Notes: a model not told the origin generated them from the sequence alone. A stretch of 64,000 nt of DNA from Luteibacter sp. UNCMF331Sha3.1 (GCF_900109915.1 NZ_FOBU01000002.1:1257170-1321169); one strand, 5' to 3'; positions 18,538 through 28,610 are shown, counted from the first letter of the stretch. A program made the numbers and translations.

Positions 18538-19362
18538 ATGACTCAGACCGTCCTCATCACCGGCGCATCCACGGGCTTCGGCCGCGCCACGGCCCAGCTG
18601 TTCGCCGAGCGTGGCTGGAACGTGGTCGCCACCATGCGCGATCCGGCCGCGGGCGCCGATCTCTCCGACCGCCCCGACATCTGCGTCACCCGGCTCGACG
18701 TGCAGGACCGCGACAGCATCGACGCCGCGGTCGCCACAGGGATCGCGCGCTTCGGTGCCATCGACGCCGTGGTGAACAACGCGGGCTTCGGTCTGTTCGG
18801 CATCTTCGAAGGTGCCACTCGCGAGAAGATCCAGGAGCAGTTCGACGTCAACGTCTTTGGCGTGATGGACGTGACCCGGGCGATCCTTCCGCATTTCCGG
18901 TCGAGGGGTCGCGGCACCATCGTCAACGTGAGTTCGGGTGCCGGTGTCTTCGGGCTGCCGATGATCTCCCTGTACAACGCGAGCAAGTTCGCGCTCGAAG
19001 GCTTCTCGGAGTCGCTGTCCTACGAGCTGCGGTCGCAGGGCATCGCGGTGAAGATCGTGGAGCCGGGTGGCGTGCTGGACACGCGGTTCAGCGCGCGCTC
19101 GACGGACGAATTCGGTCAGGCGCCGGTGCCGCAGGGGTACGAGGAGTTCGTGGCGTCCGCGGCCCGGGTGTTCGAAGGGCTGCGCGAGAACCGGCTCGCG
19201 ACGTCGGCCGATGTCGCGGACGTGATCTACGAGGCGACGACCGACGGCAGCGATCGCCTGCGCTACGTCGCCACCGAGGACATCCAGCCGCTGGTGCGGG
19301 CACGTAGGGAAACGTCGGAAGCCGCGTACATGGCGTTCATGCGCGGAAAGTTCGGCGGGTGA
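18538..19362 (+). CDS. short-chain dehydrogenase/reductase
   Basis: A 274-residue SDR, longer at its C-terminus than the other three in the window. Motifs: ITGASTGFGRATAQLF, NNAGFGLFGIFE, catalytic Ser in VNVSSGAGVFG and Tyr-Lys in LYNASKFALEGF, matching the retinol-dehydrogenase-like/oxidoreductase clade. ATG 18538 is preceded by AAAGGAGC. It ends 3 bp before the 3' end of the convergent tRNA-Sec gene. Likely target of the divergent LysR protein. Confidence 0.88.
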   Translation: MTQTVLITGASTGFGRATAQLFAERGWNVVATMRDPAAGADLSDRPDICVTRLDVQDRDSIDAAVATGIARFGAIDAVVNNAGFGLFGIFEGATREKIQEQFDVNVFGVMDVTRAILPHFRSRGRGTIVNVSSGAGVFGLPMISLYNASKFALEGFSESLSYELRSQGIAVKIVEPGGVLDTRFSARSTDEFGQAPVPQGYEEFVASAARVFEGLRENRLATSADVADVIYEATTDGSDRLRYVATEDIQPLVRARRETSEAAYMAFMRGKFGG

Positions 19363-19365
19363 CGG

Positions 19366-19461
19366 TGGCGGAAGAGCATGGGAGTCGAACCCACCCGAAA
19401 CAGTCTGGCTGCCTCACCCGGATTTGAAGTCCGGACGCCCCACCGGGGACGTTGCTCTTCC
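19366..19461 (-). tRNA. selC: tRNA-Sec (anticodon UCA)
   Basis: A 96-nt tRNA whose 3' CCA is encoded. The anticodon TCA (complement of 19425-19427) sits in CTTCAAA between CCGGA and TCCGG. The acceptor stem is 8 bp (GGAAGAGC with GCTCTTCC) and the T stem 5 bp around TTCGACT. This gives the 8+5 geometry that SelB requires, and a long variable arm is present. It starts 8 bp after the selB stop in the same direction, so it is probably processed from the fdn-sel transcript. The tRNA is charged with Ser, then converted by SelA. Confidence 0.95.
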
Positions 19462-19469
19462 ATCGACGC

Positions 19470-21392
19470 TCAACCGTAGAGGTCGGCGTAACGCGGCTGG
19501 ATGCGGCGCATCGTGCCTTGATTGAGCATAACACCCTGGCGATCGAGGAACTCCAGGATCTGGATGGCGACCTTGCGGCCGCAGTCGAGCCGGTCACGGA
19601 ACTGGGCGGCGGTGAAGCGGCCGTCGGGCGCATGCGCGGCGATGTCGATCGCGATCTGCACCATCTCGTGCATCGTCGCGCGCAGGAAGAAATGGTCGTG
19701 GGCGACCTCGTCGACGAGACCGAGTCGCCCCGCGAACCGGAGCAGCTGACGGACCTCGTCTTCGGGGCGACCCAGGTCGCCCGCGATGTCGCGAACGCGC
19801 GGCGGGCGGAATCGAAGGTCGCCACCGAGCCGCGGGGCCACCGCCTGCCATCGTGCCTCGCGCTCCGGGCTCATCTGCAGCGAATGACTCGCAAGACGGA
19901 CGAACGCGCCGTCGCGAACGACATCGGAGGCGACGTCGGCATGCTGCAAGGCCATCGCGAAAGCGGCCACGGGCAGGCGAGGCTGCACGGCCAGCCGCAG
20001 TTTCTCGCGCGCCATGCCCTGCACGTCGGGATGCGCCGCGTGGAACGCTTCCAGCGTGTCGCGAAGCGCCCCGACGAAACGTCGCCATGCCGCGGTGGAC
20101 ACGGCGATGCGCCCGGTGCCCGTCTCGAAGACGATCGGCCGCAGCGCCACGACGATGCGGTCGAGCGTGTCGGCGGACAGCGCGCGATCGCGCGCGAAGG
20201 TCGTCAGGTCGCGTGCGAACGGCGGCAGGTCGAGCAGCGCGGCCAGGCTGTCCTGCGCATCGGCGATGGCCATCGCGCCGCGCTCGGCGACGCGCTCGGG
20301 TTTGCGTCGCTGCCGCTCCGGGGCGCGCAGGTCGACGAACGTGCCGCCGCCGATCGTGCGTCGCGCGGAAACGTCGCGCAGCACGAAGCGATCGCCCACC
20401 GCGGCGGCGATGGCCCGATCGAGAATCAGCTGGACGTCAGCGGTCTGGCCGGGGCGCAGCTGTTCGCCGTCGAGCGGCACGATACGGGCGCCGACCTCCG
20501 CCGAACCGTGATGAAGCCGTGCCGGAAACCATGCGACGACCGGCTTCGGCTCGCCGGGCAACAGGTGCAGACGCGCGTCGATGCGATCGGTGGGCGCGTG
20601 CAGCGCCGGATCCACCACCATGTCGCCCCGCTGGATGGCGTCCTTCGCGACGCCTTCGCCGGCAAGGTTGAGCGCGCAGCGGTCGCCCGCCCGGCCGGTG
20701 TCGACCTGGCGGTTCTGCGCGTGGATCGACCGCACGCGCGCGGCGAGGCCCGACGGACTGAGCACCACCTGGTCCTTCACCCGCACCACGCCCGAGAGCA
20801 CCGTGCCGGTGACGACGACACCGATGCCGGGCAGGGTGAATACGCGGTCCACCGCGAGGCGGAAGCGCGCATCGTCGCTCCGCTCGCCAAGGCGCCGGGC
20901 TTCCGCCGCGAGCCTGTCGCGCAAGGCGTCCACGCCCGCTCCCGTGCTCGCCGATACGCGCAGGATGTCGGCACCGGCGAGCAAGGTACCGGCGACGGCG
21001 TCGCGGATCTGCTGCTCGACGACGGCGAGACGCTCCGGTGTCGCGAGGTCGGCCTTGGTAAGCGCGATCAGGCTCCGTCGCGTGCCGAGCAGATCGAGGA
21101 TCGCCAGATGCTCGAGGGTCTGCGGCATCACGCCATCGTCCGCGGCGACCACCAGCAGCGCGATGTCGATGCCGCTCGCTCCGGCGACCATCGTATGCAC
21201 GAAGCGCTCGTGACCGGGCACGTCGATGAAGCCGAGCGTGAGATCGTCGCCGAGCGGAAGGTAGGCGAAGCCGAGGTCAATGGTGATGCCGCGCGCTTTC
21301 TCCTCCTTCAGGCGATCGGTGTCGACGCCGGTCAGCGCGCGCACCAGCGATGTCTTGCCGTGATCGATGTGTCCTGCCGTGCCGACGATCAC
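19470..21392 (-). CDS. selB: selenocysteine-specific elongation factor SelB
   Basis: SelB is the GTPase that carries Sec-tRNA(Sec) to the ribosome and binds the SECIS hairpin. The 640-residue protein has the GTP-binding motifs [11 protein letters not shown] (residues 4-14), DVPGHERF and LTKAD, two beta-barrel domains ([22 protein letters not shown]), and C-terminal winged helices that contact mRNA. I chose GTG 21392, which overlaps the selA stop as GTGA, giving [14 protein letters not shown], exactly the family start; a longer reading from 21458 adds an arginine-rich tail with no parallel. Translational coupling to selA is expected, and selC follows 8 bp downstream. Confidence 0.95.
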   Translation of the reverse strand: MIVGTAGHIDHGKTSLVRALTGVDTDRLKEEKARGITIDLGFAYLPLGDDLTLGFIDVPGHERFVHTMVAGASGIDIALLVVAADDGVMPQTLEHLAILDLLGTRRSLIALTKADLATPERLAVVEQQIRDAVAGTLLAGADILRVSASTGAGVDALRDRLAAEARRLGERSDDARFRLAVDRVFTLPGIGVVVTGTVLSGVVRVKDQVVLSPSGLAARVRSIHAQNRQVDTGRAGDRCALNLAGEGVAKDAIQRGDMVVDPALHAPTDRIDARLHLLPGEPKPVVAWFPARLHHGSAEVGARIVPLDGEQLRPGQTADVQLILDRAIAAAVGDRFVLRDVSARRTIGGGTFVDLRAPERQRRKPERVAERGAMAIADAQDSLAALLDLPPFARDLTTFARDRALSADTLDRIVVALRPIVFETGTGRIAVSTAAWRRFVGALRDTLEAFHAAHPDVQGMAREKLRLAVQPRLPVAAFAMALQHADVASDVVRDGAFVRLASHSLQMSPEREARWQAVAPRLGGDLRFRPPRVRDIAGDLGRPEDEVRQLLRFAGRLGLVDEVAHDHFFLRATMHEMVQIAIDIAAHAPDGRFTAAQFRDRLDCGRKVAIQILEFLDRQGVMLNQGTMRRIQPRYADLYG

Positions 21393-22810
21393 GGGCGATC
21401 CGCGTTCCGTTCCGAGAGCGCGGCGAGGAACGCGGGTTCGTCGGCGTCGTCGAGGCAACGCAGGTCGAACAGCAACGCACCGTCGGCGACGCGGCCGACG
21501 ATCGGGCGCGAAAGGCGACGCAGGCTCGCCGCGAGCCCGTCGAGCGCGCTCTGGCTGCCGTGCGGGCGGATCGACAGGGCCGCGCTGGCGAGGGTGTCGA
21601 GCGGCAGCGCGCCGGAACCGATCTGACTGAAGCAGTCGGCCACCTCCACCGTGAACGCGTCGCCGATGCGCTCGGCCATGGCCGAGCGCAAACGCAGCGC
21701 CTGCGCGTGGATCTCGCCGCTCGTGCGGGAGAGCGCGCGCAGCGTCGGGAGGCGGGAGGCGAGGCGATCGGGATCGCGATAGAGATTCAGCGTGGCTTCG
21801 ATCGCGGCGAGGCGCACCTTGTCGACGCGCAGTGCGCGCTTGAGCGGATTGCGGTTGATCTCCCCGATCAACGCACGGTCGCCGACGATGAATCCCGCCT
21901 GCGGGCCGCCCAGCAGCTTGTCGCCGGAGAACGTGACGAGTCGCGCGCCCTCCCGCACCGCCTCGCGTACCGTCGGTTCGCGCGCGAGGCCGTGCATCGA
22001 CAGGTCGACGAGGCTGCCGGAGCCCAGATCGTTCATCAGCGGCACGCCGGCCGCGTCGGCGATGGCCGCGAGTTCGCGCGCGCCGACCTCGGCGGTGAAG
22101 CCCTGGATGCGGTAGTTCGAGGTATGCACCTTCAGCACGAGGCCCGTGCGCGCGTTCAGCGCGTCGCGGTAGTCGGCCGCATGCGTGCGGTTGGTGGTGC
22201 CGACCTCGATCATGTCGGCGCCGGCACGCGCCATGATGTCGGGCATGCGGAACGCACCGCCGATCTCGATCAGCTCGCCGCGCGAGACCACGGCCTCGCG
22301 ACGCAGCGCGAAGGTGTTGAGGCAGAGGAGTACCGCGGCCGCGTTGTTGTTGACCACGGTCGCGTCTTCCGCGCCGGTCAGTTCGCGCAGGAGGCTGCGC
22401 ACGTGATCGTCGCGCTCGCCGCGCGTGCCCGTGTCGAGGTCGTATTCGAGCGCGACCGGGTGACGCATGGCGGCGACGGCCGCTTCGATCGCGGCGTCGG
22501 CGAGCAGGGCGCGGCCGAGGTTCGTGTGAAGCACCGTGCCCGTGAGGTTGAAGACGGGGCGAAGCGTCGACAGCGTATCGAGGAGGCGGGCCGCGGAACC
22601 GGCGACGTCCGACGGCGAGGGCGCCCGTTCGCGCCCGAGCGCGCTCCCACCCGAAGGCAGGTAGGTCTGCCGCAGGTCGTGGAGGGCTTTCCGGATGGCG
22701 TCGGTGGTGGCCTGGCGCCCGTGTCGTTCGACCAGCGCCTCCGCCTCGCGCGTGGCGAGGACGGTGGTGACGGCAGGGAGTTGGCGTAGGGCGGTCTGCG
22801 GGTCGGCCAT
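21389..22810 (-). CDS. selA: L-seryl-tRNA(Sec) selenium transferase SelA
   Basis: SelA converts Ser-tRNA(Sec) to Sec-tRNA(Sec) with selenophosphate and PLP. The 473-residue protein matches E. coli SelA (463 aa) throughout: FNLTGTVLHTNLGRALLADA, EYDLDTGTRGERD, NNNAAAVLLCLN, KVHTSNYRIQGF, and the PLP lysine in FSGDKLLGGPQAG. ATG 22810 lies 10 bp after the fdhE stop. An oddity is the segment YLPSGGSALGRERAPSPSDV (about residues 46-65), between the N-terminal domain and the catalytic core: its DNA (22621-22652) copies the REP-like half-site at positions 58-79. The insert is in frame and in a variable linker, so the enzyme should still work. Confidence 0.95.
   Translation of the reverse strand: MADPQTALRQLPAVTTVLATREAEALVERHGRQATTDAIRKALHDLRQTYLPSGGSALGRERAPSPSDVAGSAARLLDTLSTLRPVFNLTGTVLHTNLGRALLADAAIEAAVAAMRHPVALEYDLDTGTRGERDDHVRSLLRELTGAEDATVVNNNAAAVLLCLNTFALRREAVVSRGELIEIGGAFRMPDIMARAGADMIEVGTTNRTHAADYRDALNARTGLVLKVHTSNYRIQGFTAEVGARELAAIADAAGVPLMNDLGSGSLVDLSMHGLAREPTVREAVREGARLVTFSGDKLLGGPQAGFIVGDRALIGEINRNPLKRALRVDKVRLAAIEATLNLYRDPDRLASRLPTLRALSRTSGEIHAQALRLRSAMAERIGDAFTVEVADCFSQIGSGALPLDTLASAALSIRPHGSQSALDGLAASLRRLSRPIVGRVADGALLFDLRCLDDADEPAFLAALSERNADRP
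22621..22652 (-). repeat. REP-like half-site inside selA coding sequence
   Basis: On the minus strand the sequence reads GTGGGAGCGCGCTCG then GGCGCGA. The copy at 58-79 has CGCGCGA in the second part, so 21 of 22 bases are identical. It encodes GGSALGRERAP in the variable linker of SelA. The frame is kept open. This looks like a domesticated insertion of a REP half-element into a gene. Confidence 0.6.
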
Positions 22811-22820
22811 GGCGCTCTGT

Positions 22821-23771
22821 TTACTCGAGGTCGTCGTCGCCGTCGCCCAGGAGGAGCAGGGGGTTCGGCGCGTGCCTCGAGTATCCCGCTTCGGCGACCA
22901 TGAGGTCGAGCCCGAGCGAGGCCAGATCGTCCGCGAAAGGATCGAGCCGGGTGTCGCGCAACTGATAGAGCAGCTTGCTGTAGGTGTCGCATTCGCCGCA
23001 CGTCTCGGCCTTGACCACTTCCGCGTCGCCCTCGATGCCCTGCACCGAGAGCTTGCGCGTGCCGTTGCAGTTGAGGCACACGGCGCGCACGTGGTTCCAC
23101 GCCGTGGAGCACATCGAGCAATGGAGGAATCGCGTGCCGGGGTTGCTGCCCACGGCCATGACCACGCCGGACACCGATGGCGAACCGCAGCACGGACACA
23201 GGGCCCGCTCCTCCAGAAGGCGCAACGACGCGGCGTCGAGACGGGCGGCGGATACCGTGAAATAGACCTGCAGCGCCGCCGTGACATAGACGGCCGCGGC
23301 GGCATTCGCCGCGGCCAGTTCGCCGCGCAGGAACTGGTCGGCGAGTCGCTCGATGGCGGCCGCGTCGCTGGCACGCAGGTCGCCGATGGCTTCGACGGCC
23401 GGCTCGGGCAGCCCGGTCGCGTCGATGAGATCGAGCAGCCGGGTGAGACCTTCACGCCACGACGGATGACGACGGTGACCGTCCGCGGCGAGCGGCGGCA
23501 GGCGGGCCTCGACCGCCGTGGCGACCGACGCGGGGTCGAGCGTCGTGCCCGGGCCCAGCGTGTTCGCGACCGCGTGCTGTGCCGACGAGACGTTGGCGAG
23601 GAAACGCAGCCACGGCTCGAGGGGGTGGCCTTCGGCGAGCGCCTCCAGGCGATCCGCCGTGCCGGCGAAACGCTGCACGGGATCGGGTAGCAGGATCGGA
23701 TCGGGCGCTTTCACGCCCGCATGGGATGGACCGCTCCATTTGGCGTTCGGTGGTGCTTCGGCTTGCTTCAC
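22821..23771 (-). CDS. fdhE: formate dehydrogenase accessory protein FdhE
   Basis: FdhE is a cytosolic redox-active zinc/iron protein that interacts with the catalytic subunits of respiratory formate dehydrogenases and is needed for their activity. The 316-residue protein (E. coli 309 aa) has the expected C-terminal run of paired cysteines: CPCCGSP, CSMC, CLNCNGT and CGECDTYS. GTG 23771 overlaps the fdnI stop as GTGA, showing translational coupling; a reading that extends to 24455 is antisense-free but lies in the wrong frame of fdnI. The N-terminus PDPILLPDPVQRFAGTADRL is family-typical. Confidence 0.93.
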   Translation of the reverse strand: MKQAEAPPNAKWSGPSHAGVKAPDPILLPDPVQRFAGTADRLEALAEGHPLEPWLRFLANVSSAQHAVANTLGPGTTLDPASVATAVEARLPPLAADGHRRHPSWREGLTRLLDLIDATGLPEPAVEAIGDLRASDAAAIERLADQFLRGELAAANAAAAVYVTAALQVYFTVSAARLDAASLRLLEERALCPCCGSPSVSGVVMAVGSNPGTRFLHCSMCSTAWNHVRAVCLNCNGTRKLSVQGIEGDAEVVKAETCGECDTYSKLLYQLRDTRLDPFADDLASLGLDLMVAEAGYSRHAPNPLLLLGDGDDDLE

Positions 23772-24427
23772 GGATTCTTCCTGGGGTCGGTCTTCGCGCG
23801 TTGGCCGGACGCCAGCTGATAGAACCATTTGCGGTGATGGTGCCACGCCCAGCCGGGCGTGACGTAGCCCTGCGTCATGCTGCGCACCGAATCGCGGATC
23901 CAGATCGCCGCGTAGACGTGGGCGACCCAGACGAGGATGGCGCCGAGTGCCGCGAGGCTGTGGATGAGCACGGCGACACGCTGCACCGGTATGGACGTCG
24001 CCTGACCGAAATAGACCTCCCAGATCAGGAGGCCCGTGACGAACAACGTCGGGATCAGCAGGGTCATCGCCCAGAACACGGCCTTCTGTCCGCTGTTGTT
24101 GCGGCCGATCGGCGGCACGTGCTCGTCGTCGTTGGTGGCGACCTGCACGATGGCCTTCGACCAAGCGATGTCGTCGCGGTTGAACAGGTTGGTTCGCCAG
24201 AACTGGATGAACATGCCGATCCAGCTGATCACCAGGCCGACACCGAACCACGGATGCGCCGCCCGGGCCCACTGTCCGCCGCCGAACAGGCCGGAGAGGA
24301 AGAACAGGATCGGGTGGAAGAACGACAGGCCGGACAACACCAGCAGGATGAACAGGCCGGCGTTGATCCAGTGGTTGACGCGATTGAGCGTGGTGTAGCG
24401 CGTGAAGGCGCGCTTCGGACGGGTCAT
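23768..24427 (-). CDS. fdnI: formate dehydrogenase-N gamma subunit, cytochrome b556
   Basis: An inner-membrane diheme cytochrome b that takes electrons from the beta subunit and reduces quinone on the cytoplasmic side. The 219-residue length equals E. coli FdnI (217). Four hydrophobic helices are visible ([71 protein letters not shown]). Heme ligand histidines are expected in [17 protein letters not shown] and VAHVYAAIW. Start ATG 24427 overlaps the fdnH stop as ATGA. Confidence 0.93.
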   Translation of the reverse strand: MTRPKRAFTRYTTLNRVNHWINAGLFILLVLSGLSFFHPILFFLSGLFGGGQWARAAHPWFGVGLVISWIGMFIQFWRTNLFNRDDIAWSKAIVQVATNDDEHVPPIGRNNSGQKAVFWAMTLLIPTLFVTGLLIWEVYFGQATSIPVQRVAVLIHSLAALGAILVWVAHVYAAIWIRDSVRSMTQGYVTPGWAWHHHRKWFYQLASGQRAKTDPRKNP

Positions 24428-25344
24428 GGCGACTTCTCCTCTTCCTCCACTTCACGCATGGCGCGATCGGCTTCCGCTTCGTCCTCGTCCTGGACCTCGT
24501 TCGGTCCGACCGTGACCCAGTGGAAGAATCCGGCGAGCGCGGCGGCTGCGATGCCGATGACCGCGAGCGGTTTCAGGATGCCCTTCCAGGCCTGCACGAC
24601 CGGGCTGATGCGCGGCTCGTCCGGCAGGCCGGAATACAGCGAGGGCCTGTCGGCATGGTGCAGCACGTACATCACGTGCGTGCCCTGGACTTCCGGCGGA
24701 TCGTAAAGACCGGCGTTCTCGAAGCCGCGCGACTTGAGGTCTTCGATGCGCTCGCCCGCCCAGTGCGTCATGTCGGTCTTGGAGCCGAACATGATCGCGC
24801 CGGTGGGGCAGGCCTTCACGCAGGCCGGTTCCAGCCCGACCGTCACGCGGTCGGAGCACAGCGTGCACTTGTACGCCTTGTGGTCCGTCTTGCTGATGCG
24901 CGGGATGTCGAACGGGCAGCCTTTGACGCAATAGCCGCAGCCGATGCACTTGTCGCTGATGAAATCGACGATGCCGTTGGCGTACTGCACGATGGCGCCG
25001 GGCGCCGGGCAGGCCTTCAGGCAGCCCGGATCCTCGCAGTGCATGCAGCCGTCCTTGCGGATCAGCCACTCGAGATTGCCCTGTTCGTTCTCGTACTCGT
25101 TGAACTTCATCAGGGTCCAGACGCTGGGCCCCAGGTCCATCGGGTTTTCGTACGAGCCTTCGAAGTGGCCTATCTCCGGCCGCAGGTCGTTCCACTCCAT
25201 GCACGCGGACTGGCACGCCTTGCAGCCGATGCAGCGGCTGACGTCGATCAGCTTGGCCACCTGGTCCTCATGGCTGCGCGCCATGGGAGGCGTCATGGTC
25301 GTCGCCGAGCGGCGGACATAGTCTTGCGATTGCAGATCTGACAT
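24424..25344 (-). CDS. fdnH: formate dehydrogenase-N beta subunit, 4x[4Fe-4S] ferredoxin
   Basis: The 306-residue electron-transfer subunit carries four [4Fe-4S] clusters between FdnG and the membrane cytochrome. Cysteine motifs are complete: [38 protein letters not shown] and [23 protein letters not shown]-terminal transmembrane anchor ([17 protein letters not shown], about residues 252-268) holds it to the periplasmic face. Translocation is with FdnG through the Tat system. The gene lies 10 bp after fdnG and overlaps fdnI by 4 bp. Confidence 0.95.
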   Translation of the reverse strand: MSDLQSQDYVRRSATTMTPPMARSHEDQVAKLIDVSRCIGCKACQSACMEWNDLRPEIGHFEGSYENPMDLGPSVWTLMKFNEYENEQGNLEWLIRKDGCMHCEDPGCLKACPAPGAIVQYANGIVDFISDKCIGCGYCVKGCPFDIPRISKTDHKAYKCTLCSDRVTVGLEPACVKACPTGAIMFGSKTDMTHWAGERIEDLKSRGFENAGLYDPPEVQGTHVMYVLHHADRPSLYSGLPDEPRISPVVQAWKGILKPLAVIGIAAAALAGFFHWVTVGPNEVQDEDEAEADRAMREVEEEEKSP

Positions 25345-25354
25345 GTCGTTGGCC

Positions 25355-28300
25355 TCAGGCGGTAACCGGTGCGGACGTCTTTTCGACGTTGACGAGGAAC
25401 GCCTTGAACTCCGGCGTCTGCGTGTTGGCGTCGCCGACCGACGGTGTCAGCGTGTTCGCGCCGTAACCCTTTCTCGCCTGTCCGGTGAAGCCCCAGTGCA
25501 GGGGTACGCCGATCACGTGGGTGGGCTTGCCGTCGACCGTGAGCGGCTTGATGCGCTTGGTCACATAGGCCTTGCAGATCACCTCGCCACGTTTGGACGA
25601 CACCTTGACCCAACCGCCTTGCGCGATGCCTTTCTCCTTCGCGAGTACTTCGCCGATCTCCACGAATTCCTCCGGCTGCAGGATCGCGTTGATGAGCGCG
25701 TGCTTGGTCCAGAAATGGAAGTGCTCGGTCAACCGGTACGTGGTGGCCACGTACGGGAAGTCCTCGCGCTTGCCGAAGTTGTTGCGGTCGCCGTCGAACA
25801 CGCGCGCCACGGGGTTGTGGCTCACGGTCGGGTGCAGCACGTTGTCGGCCGGCGACTCCATCGGCTCGTAGTGCTCCGGGAACGGGCCTTCCGCCATCAT
25901 GTCGCGGGCGAACAGGCGAGCCATGCCCTCGGCATTCATGATGAAGGGACCGACGCCGTCCTCCGGCTTCACGGTCGGGCCGTAGTCGGGCACGTCGAGG
26001 CCGACCCAGCGCGTGCCGTTCCACTCGATCACCGGCTTCTTCGGGTTCCACGCCTTGCCGTTGAGGTCGGCGCTCGCGCGGTTGTAGAGGATGCGCCGGT
26101 TTGCCGGCCATGCCCATGCCCAGTTCGGCGCGATGCCTTGCTCACGCGGGTCCGTCGCGTCGCGGCGGGCCATCATGTTGCCCTTCTCGGTGAACGAACC
26201 GGTGAAGATCCAGCAGCCCGACGCGGTGGTGCCGTCGTCGCGCAGCTGCGCGAAGCTGTCCAGCAACGTGCCGGCCTTCGTCACGGCGCCGGTCGTGGCG
26301 TCGGTGAGGTCGACGAGCGCGCGGCCGTTCATTTCCTTCGCGAGCTCCTCGGGGTTCGGCTCGCGCGGGTCCGTGTAGTTCCAGACCATGTTGAGGATGG
26401 GATCCGGGAACGCGCCGCCTTCCTTGCGGTAGAGCTCGCGCAGACGCTGGAACAGGCCCGTCATGATCCAGATGTCGGACTTCGCGATGCCCGGCGCTTC
26501 GGCGGCCTTCCAGTGCCACTGCAGCCAGCGCGCCGAGTTCACCAGCGAGCCGTTTTCCTCGGCGAAGCAGGTCGTCGGCAGCTGGAACACCTCGGTCTGG
26601 ATCTCGGACGGCTTCGCGGGATTCTGCGGACCGAAGTCCTGCCAGAAGCGCGAGGTTTCCGTGTCGAGCGGATCCATGGTCACGAGGAACTTCAGCTTGC
26701 TCAGGCCGCGACGGATCTTGCCGCGGTCCGGGAACGCCTGCAGGGGGTTGAAGCCCTGGCAGATGTAACCCGTCATCTGCCCGTCGTTCATCATCTCGAA
26801 CGCCTTGATGATGTCGTACAGGGGGATGTCGAGCTTGGGCAGCCAGTCGTAGGCCCAGTTGTTCTCCGCCGTCGCGGCATTGCCGAAGATCGACTTCTGG
26901 AAGCTGACGAAGAACTTGCGGTAGTTCTGCCAGTAGCTGGTCTGCCCATCGCGCAGCGGCTTGAACAGCTTCGTCTTCATGTACTCGTCGAACGACGTTT
27001 CCACGTCCCTCGGCAGGTTCATGTAGCCCGGCATCTGGTTGGAGAGCAGGCCGACGTCGGTGAGGCCCTGGATGTTGGAATGGCCGCGCAGCGCGTTCAT
27101 GCCGCCGCCCGCCACGCCGATGTTGCCCAGCAGGAGCTGCACCATCGCCATCGCGCGGATGTTCTGCGCGCCTACCGTGTGCTGCGTCCACCCGAGCGCG
27201 AACAGGCTGGTCAGTGCCTTGTCGGGTGCCGCCGTGCCGGCGAACAGCTCGCAGATCTGCAGGAACTTGTCCTGCGGCGTGCCGCAGATGCGGGACACCA
27301 TCTCGGGCGTGTAGCGCGAGACGTGCTGCTTCAGCAGATTGATGACGCAGCGCGGGTTCTGCCAGGTGTCGTCGGATTTCGCGAAACCCTTCTCGTCGTA
27401 CTCGTAATCCCAGGTGCTGCGGTCGTAGCCGTGGCGTTTTTCGTCGTAGCCGCTGAAGAGGCCGTCCTGAAACTCGTAACCCTCACGCACGATCAGGCCG
27501 GCGTTCGTGTACGAACGCACGTATTCGTGCTGGATCTTGTCGTTTTCCAGCAGGTAATGCATCACGCCCGAGAGGAACGCGATGTCGGTACCCGGCCGGA
27601 TGGGGGCGTAGTAATCCGCGACCGACGCCGTGCGCGTGAACCGTGGGTCGACCACGATCAGCTTCGCACCGTTCTCGATCTTCGCTTCGATCACCCACTT
27701 GAAACCGCACGGGTGCGCTTCGGCGGCATTGCCGCCCATGACGATGACGACGTTGGCGTTGCGGATGTCCTGCCAGGTGTTGGTCATCGCACCGCGACCG
27801 AATGATGGGGCCAGACTGGCCACCGTCGGTCCGTGTCAGACGCGCGCCTGGTTGTCGAACACCACCATGCCGAGCGATCGCGCGACCTTCCACGTAAGGA
27901 AGGCCGTTTCGCTGGACGACGCCGAGGCGGCCAGCATGCCGACGCTGGTCCAGCGGTTCACCGTGGTGCCGTTGGCGTTGGTCGTCTGGAAATGCTTGTC
28001 GCGGTCGTCCTTGATCAGACGCGCGATGCGGTCGAGCGCGAAGTCCCAGGACACTTCCTTGAACTCGGCCGAGCCGGGTTCGCGGTAGCGCGGTGCCTTC
28101 AGGCGCGTGGGCGCGTGCACGATGTCGAGCAGCGCCGAACCCTTCGGACAGAGCGTGCCGCGGTTCACCGGATGATCCGGATCGCCCTCGATGTGGATGA
28201 TGTTCGACACCGCATTCTTCGCACGGTCGCCCATGCTGTAGATGAGGATGCCGCAGGCCACCGAGCAGTACGTGCAGGTGTTGCGCGTCTCGGTGGCATG

Positions 28301-28429
28301 GGTGAGCTTGAAGGGCCGCACGGCGGCGGCCTGGGCGACGCCGGCGGCACCGAAACCGAGCAGACCGAGGCTCGATGCGGTGAGCCCGAGGCCCGTGAAC
28401 TTGATGAACTCGCGGCGGGTCATTGCCAT
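25355..28429 (-). CDS. fdnG: formate dehydrogenase-N alpha subunit, selenocysteine-containing
   Basis: The catalytic subunit that oxidises formate to CO2 at a Mo(W)-bis-MGD centre in the periplasm. Read through the in-frame TGA at complement 27836-27838 it is 1024 residues (E. coli FdnG 1015), with selenocysteine at 198 in the context [17 protein letters not shown], exactly the FdnG/FdoG active site. A SECIS hairpin follows 11 nt later. The N-terminal Tat signal is [19 protein letters not shown] and the proximal [4Fe-4S] ligands are CTYCSVACG and a later CPKG. I chose ATG 28429 (GGGAG eight bases upstream, giving MAMTRREF); an upstream ATG at 28471 lacks a ribosome-binding site. First gene of the fdnGHI-fdhE-selAB-selC unit. 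Confidence 0.95.
27807..27838 (-). promoter_or_regulatory. selenocysteine codon and bacterial SECIS element
   Basis: The UGA at 27838-27836 is followed by an 11-nt spacer, then a hairpin of GG, bulged U (27822), GGCC, loop AGUCU, GGCC, CC (27824-27807). The bulged uridine and the GU in the apical loop are the nucleotides recognised by SelB, and the 11-nt distance equals that in E. coli fdnG as I recall it. Confidence 0.9.
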
Positions 28430-28610
28430 CGCGGGAGCTCCCTGGGGAAACTTGGCTGGACTGACCGTCATTTGTACCGACGGCGGCTGGCTTCATGCGC
28501 CGGACGCAGGCCCGGCGCATTGAGAAACGCTATCACGAGTTCCCAGGCGGGTCGATGACGTTTCAGCCCTTTTAGACCTAGGTAGGAGCAGGTCGTTTCG
28601 GCCGGTCAGA

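Noticed and set aside
25343-27805. Open plus-strand frame of 820 codons antisense to fdnG
   Set aside because: The opposite strand encodes an unmistakable FdnG; the antisense product is Arg/His/Val-rich with no fold signature.
27836-27838. Nonsense mutation or pseudogene in fdnG
   Set aside because: The TGA has the exact FdnG selenocysteine context and a SECIS hairpin at the right distance, and selA, selB, selC and selD are all present.
28497-28518. GCGCCGG/CCGGCGC hairpin in the fdnG leader as a riboswitch
   Set aside because: A short GC-rich hairpin with no conserved core of a known riboswitch class; frequent by chance in this GC range.
28430-28607. FNR- or NarL-type site upstream of fdnG
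   Set aside because: TTGAG and ATCAC occur with the wrong spacing (7 instead of 4), and no NarL heptamer pair was convincing.
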